Source: Chitinophaga sp. E66
Lineage (GTDB): Bacteria; Bacteroidota; Bacteroidia; Chitinophagales; Chitinophagaceae
Assembly: GCA_019285755.1 (NCBI GenBank)
Contig: CP079103.1
Span: 4,588,001 to 4,652,000 of the forward strand
Direction of reading: 5' to 3'
Length of the DNA stretch: 64,000 nt
Part shown: piece by piece, positions 61,179-64,000 of the stretch
Layout of the letters: every line of letters begins with the position of its first letter
Numbering within the stretch: the first letter of the stretch is position 1
Made by a program: the position numbers and the translations under genes
The notes under the pieces: generated by a model
What the model was told of the DNA's origin: nothing
What the model saw: the letters and a program-made list of their open reading frames with translations, nothing else
Database searches by the model: none

Positions 61179-63455
61179 TATTGTTTCGCGGTGAATGTAT
61201 AAGCTACGCCAAAATTGAAAGTGCGCACCGGCCCCGGGCGATAACTGGTACCAAATGCGCTTTTCTCCGCGGTAGTGGCGTAAGTAACGTCGAACAGGTT
61301 GCGGCAGTTGATCCAGCACTCAAAGGCGCCCAGCTGATAACCGGCACGGGCATTGAAAAGATCGTAGCCGTCGTACCGTGCCGTATTGGCGGGGTCCATA
61401 AAATAGCTGCCCACATGCTGCCACTCCATGCCCAGGCGGAGGCCTTTTATGAATGCTGGCTTCCAGTTCACTTCGGAATTAGTGATCCATTCCGGCGCGG
61501 TGTTCATGCGGTTACCGTCGTACTTCGTGCCCTTGTCTTCGAACGTTACGAAATCGTGCCGCGCAAAGGTTCCGTTGGTACGAACCTGCAGTGACGGCAA
61601 CAAATCGTACCTGAGGCTCCATTCCACACCGCTATGTTTCGTTTTACCTGCATTGCGGTTTTCGGTGGAGTTATCCGCCAGCCGTACGCTGATGATCTCG
61701 TTCTCGCCATCCATTCTGTAGATGCTCACTTCCGCATGTCCCTTCCGCTCCGCGAAAGACATCCACCCGCCCACTTCATAGTTACGGTAATTGGCAGGCC
61801 GCAACGTCGGCACTTTTACGCCCCGGTACAACTCGGAGATATTCGGCGGCGCGAAGCCGACGCTGTAATTGGCATACAGGCCACGCCCCCGTCCGAAATC
61901 ATATGTCAACCCTACCTTCGGCGTCCAGGCCTGGTAGTGATTGCGCTCATCAGGCGCTCCGGTGAATGCGGATGGCGGCAGGTAGTTATCGAACTTATAG
62001 TCCATCCTGTCGTAACGCAGCGCCGTGATCACTTTCAGGTTCTTTACGGGGTTCATTTCGCCTTGTACGTATAGCGCCGAATTCACGAGGCCAACTTTAT
62101 AATCCGTGAGCACGGAGTCTGTTTTTGTATATCCCGTGAAGTAACCTTCCGCATTGCGGTCCACATCGATATACTGTGCGTAATAAGTAGCCGGACTGTA
62201 ATCCGCGCTTAGCCCCGCAGTAACCGATGCGCCCTTCCAGCCGAATCGTTTTCTGTGCTGAATCAGCAGCCCTCCGCTCTGAAACGCGTCGCTGTTGATT
62301 TCGCCCCTGGCTTTGAGGGGATTACTGGTCGTCTTGATGGCGTAGAAGGGATTTTGCCCGATCTCGTTATGGCGGTAGAAAGCGGAGAAGCTCGTCTGGT
62401 CGCGGTCGCTCCATTGTTTATCCAGCGTACTTCTGAACCGGAACGCTTTCACCAGGCGGTACGAAAACGTATGCAGGCTTTTGTAATTACGGGAATAGAA
62501 GTTAGCGCTGTCTACCCCGCCCGTCTGGTCTGTTTTGTAGTCTACGAAGGAAGCGGTGTTTGTCCAGGCGGTGCGCTCGTCGAATTTGTATTGCGTTTTA
62601 AGTGTTAGCGCCAGCTTGTGAAAATCGCTGTGCTCTATGCGGCCGTTGCGTTGGTCGGCGTAATATCCACCGGCCCATACTCCAAGCTTTCCTTTGGTAC
62701 CCGACAGGTTAAAGTCGGTCCGTTTATACCCTCCATCGCTCATTTCCGCCTGGATCTTACCGGTAGTAACCGGCGCTGGCTGTGCCGTCAGGAAGTTTAC
62801 CGCTCCGCCAACGGCTTCGCTGCCACAGCGAGGAGGCCGGCCCCTGATCACTTCGATCCTTTGCAGGGCCGCCATGTTGATCTCTATAAGGGCGTTATGG
62901 TTGAAGTCGCCCACGGTTCTGATGGGCAGGCCGTCTTCCAGGTAGAGGAAAAGGCTCTTGTACCCGATGGGCTGGCGGATGGCCATGGTGTGCTGTTCAT
63001 TGCCCAGATCCACCATATATACACCGCTCACTTTATTCAGGACCTGTTCGAGCGAGGTGGCTTTGGTCTCCTTCAAAGTCTGGGCGCTCAGCGTACGGAT
63101 CGCGATGGGGGCATCCGTGCGATATTGCCGTTGCCGGCCTGCCGTAACGATGAGCTCTCCTAATTTACCTGCGAGGGGTTCCATCACGAAGGTATACTCA
63201 TCTTCCCTGAGACCTTCAGGCAACAGGCCGAATAGCCGATGCAGGAAGCTTTCAGGAGTCTGCTCCCGGTGGAAAATGCATGGCAAATCGCCCCGACGCG
63301 TCTGTCTGGCAACCAGTACCACCCGCCTGGATGGTCACGTTGGGAAGGGCCTGCCGGGTCTGGGCGTCGATCGCCCGGCCCTTCACTTTATCCTGGGCAT
63401 TGGCCGTAAGGCTGCAACATCCCAGGCAAATCAATATGTATAGAATGCGTTGCAT
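61178..63455 (-). CDS. TonB-dependent outer-membrane receptor
   Basis: About 758 residues over three or four frames. Signal peptide MQRILYILICLGCCSLTANA, a carboxypeptidase-like domain (KGRAIDAQTRQALPNVTIQA), a TonB-box/plug start (LGELIVTAGRQRQYRTDAPI), the plug (LEQVLNKVSGVYMVDLGNEQ, LFLYLEDGLPIRTVGDFNHN, ALIEINMAALQRIEVIRG; two frame changes spoil the next few residues), then GSEAVGGAVNFLTA and a full barrel, ending GPVRTFNFGVAYTFTAKQ. It imports a scarce ligand through TonB. The substrate may be linked to the BNR lipoprotein and to the Cys-containing gene upstream. Confidence 0.92.
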
Positions 63456-63946
63456 GTGGTTATATAGGTGTATACGGACAGTCGCGCAAATCTGTTGCCG
63501 GCCCGCATGTGCAAATACACACGCGAACCGCCGCGACTGCCGCTAAGGATGGAATAATGTAATGTGGAATAAATCGAAATGAGGAGATTATGCCCGTGGG
63601 GGTGGAACACGGCATGAAGGGGTCTGGAGGGCACATCCGACAAATATGCCGGGCGGATGCGCACCGCCTTTTCGGGACGCAGCAGCAGCTGCGAGGCGGT
63701 TTGGGAAATGAGGATTTCGAACTTCTCGGTCACCGAATTACCGCTATGGTCTTTCTTCTGCTGCTCCTGCATTTTCTTCATGAGCACGCAGTTGCCATCG
63801 CAATGCATCTTCGGCCTGGACTTGTTGATACAGAGCACCCGTGAGATGTACTCTTTGTTCAGCGCAAATTCCGCCAGCACGAGACCTTTGCTGAACGTCT
63901 GCAGCAATAGCCCACCGAGAATAACTATGACGAAAATCTGTTTCAT
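63431..63946 (-). CDS. Small exported/membrane protein with CxNK...CxGxC motif upstream of the TonB receptor
   Basis: Starts MKQIFVIVILGGLLLQTFSK (signal or membrane helix), then GLVLAEFALNKEYISRVLCI and NKSRPKMHCDGNCVLMKKMQ, with three cysteines in the pattern CxNKxxPxxxCxGxC. This pattern recurs in short Bacteroidota proteins next to TonB receptors (recall); a metal role is possible. The open frame runs to 63431, but the tail after HAVFHP looks non-coding: restoring one C in the C run at about 63597 would end the protein with PPRA at 63588, about 119 residues. That fits better with the receptor start at 63455. Confidence 0.6.
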   Translation of the reverse strand: MKQIFVIVILGGLLLQTFSKGLVLAEFALNKEYISRVLCINKSRPKMHCDGNCVLMKKMQEQQKKDHSGNSVTEKFEILISQTASQLLLRPEKAVRIRPAYLSDVPSRPLHAVFHPHGHNLLISIYSTLHYSILSGSRGGSRVYLHMRAGNRFARLSVYTYITTCNAFYTY

Positions 63947-63954
63947 GAACGCTA

Positions 63955-63962
63955 CAAAAATA
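63955..63962 (-). promoter_or_regulatory. -7 element (TATTTTTG) for the Cys-protein/TonB/BNR operon
   Basis: On the minus strand TATTTTTG fits TAnnTTTG and ends eight bases before the ATG at 63946. The -33 region reaches the window edge and cannot be fully judged. Confidence 0.45.
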
Positions 63963-64000
63963 CGTGCAGAACGGATACGGCGAAATGATTAATATCAATA

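Noticed and set aside
1..64000. tRNA and rRNA genes
   Set aside because: I looked for CCA-ended cloverleaf-like segments and rRNA signature stretches in the gaps and saw none; a covariance search would be decisive.

Overview
This window looks like a chromosomal segment of a Bacteroidota bacterium, most likely a Chitinophaga-like member of the Chitinophagaceae (inference). The signs are FecI/FecR regulation with an STN-domain protein, gliding/T9SS C-terminal sorting domains (CHU_C type), TonB receptors with carboxypeptidase-like N-domains, and TAnnTTTG -7 promoter elements that often sit only a few bases before the start codon. I saw no rRNA, tRNA, CRISPR array, integrase or transposase.

Layout. 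1-7.6 kb (mostly +): end of a glycosyltransferase, rsmG, a CDF metal exporter (-), an ECF sigma factor with a small membrane protein, an HMA-like and a DinB-like protein, then a FecI/FecR/STN module and a radical SAM/SPASM protein. 7.6-11.2 kb (-): a FeeM-like N-acyltransferase, a SAM methyltransferase and an M1 metallopeptidase. 11.26-39.58 kb (-): one uninterrupted operon of about 28.3 kb encoding an extracellular contractile injection system (eCIS, related to PVC/Afp/MAC/AlgoCIS). 39.8-64 kb: housekeeping and envelope genes (VOC protein, rsmI, purS, pssA, pepP, pckA, folD, queE, OmpA/TPR/PD40 protein, acid phosphatase, dprA, guaB, lnt, alpha/beta hydrolase, T9SS-secreted PKD protein, SDR, and a TonB receptor/BNR lipoprotein pair).

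The eCIS operon, read 5' to 3' on the minus strand: DUF4255 tail-end protein, an uncharacterised protein, two sheaths, two tubes, a DUF5908 peptide, a CIS_tube/LysM adaptor, a VgrG-like spike, a PAAR tip, a gp25 wedge, baseplate J, a fibre with an S74-type chaperone, a second large baseplate protein, a tape measure, an exported VWA protein with a C-terminal membrane anchor, a DUF4157 ('eCIS core') metalloprotease-like cargo candidate, a Pvc15-like AAA+ ATPase, a GH46 chitosanase-like enzyme, and a very large second DUF4157 protein. Gaps are mostly under 35 bases or overlapping. The longest gap (94 bases) holds a 13-bp perfect hairpin that separates the structural genes from the cargo genes. 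The 3' third (VWA anchor, two Cys-repeat DUF4157 proteins, chitosanase) is the least explained and most interesting part.

Caveat on the data: nearly every gene, including essential ones (guaB, lnt, folD, rsmG), is interrupted by apparent frameshifts. Where I could reconstruct the expected codon, the defect was loss of one base from a run of identical bases. I therefore treat these as sequencing or assembly deletions, not pseudogenes, and give each gene its full merged span.
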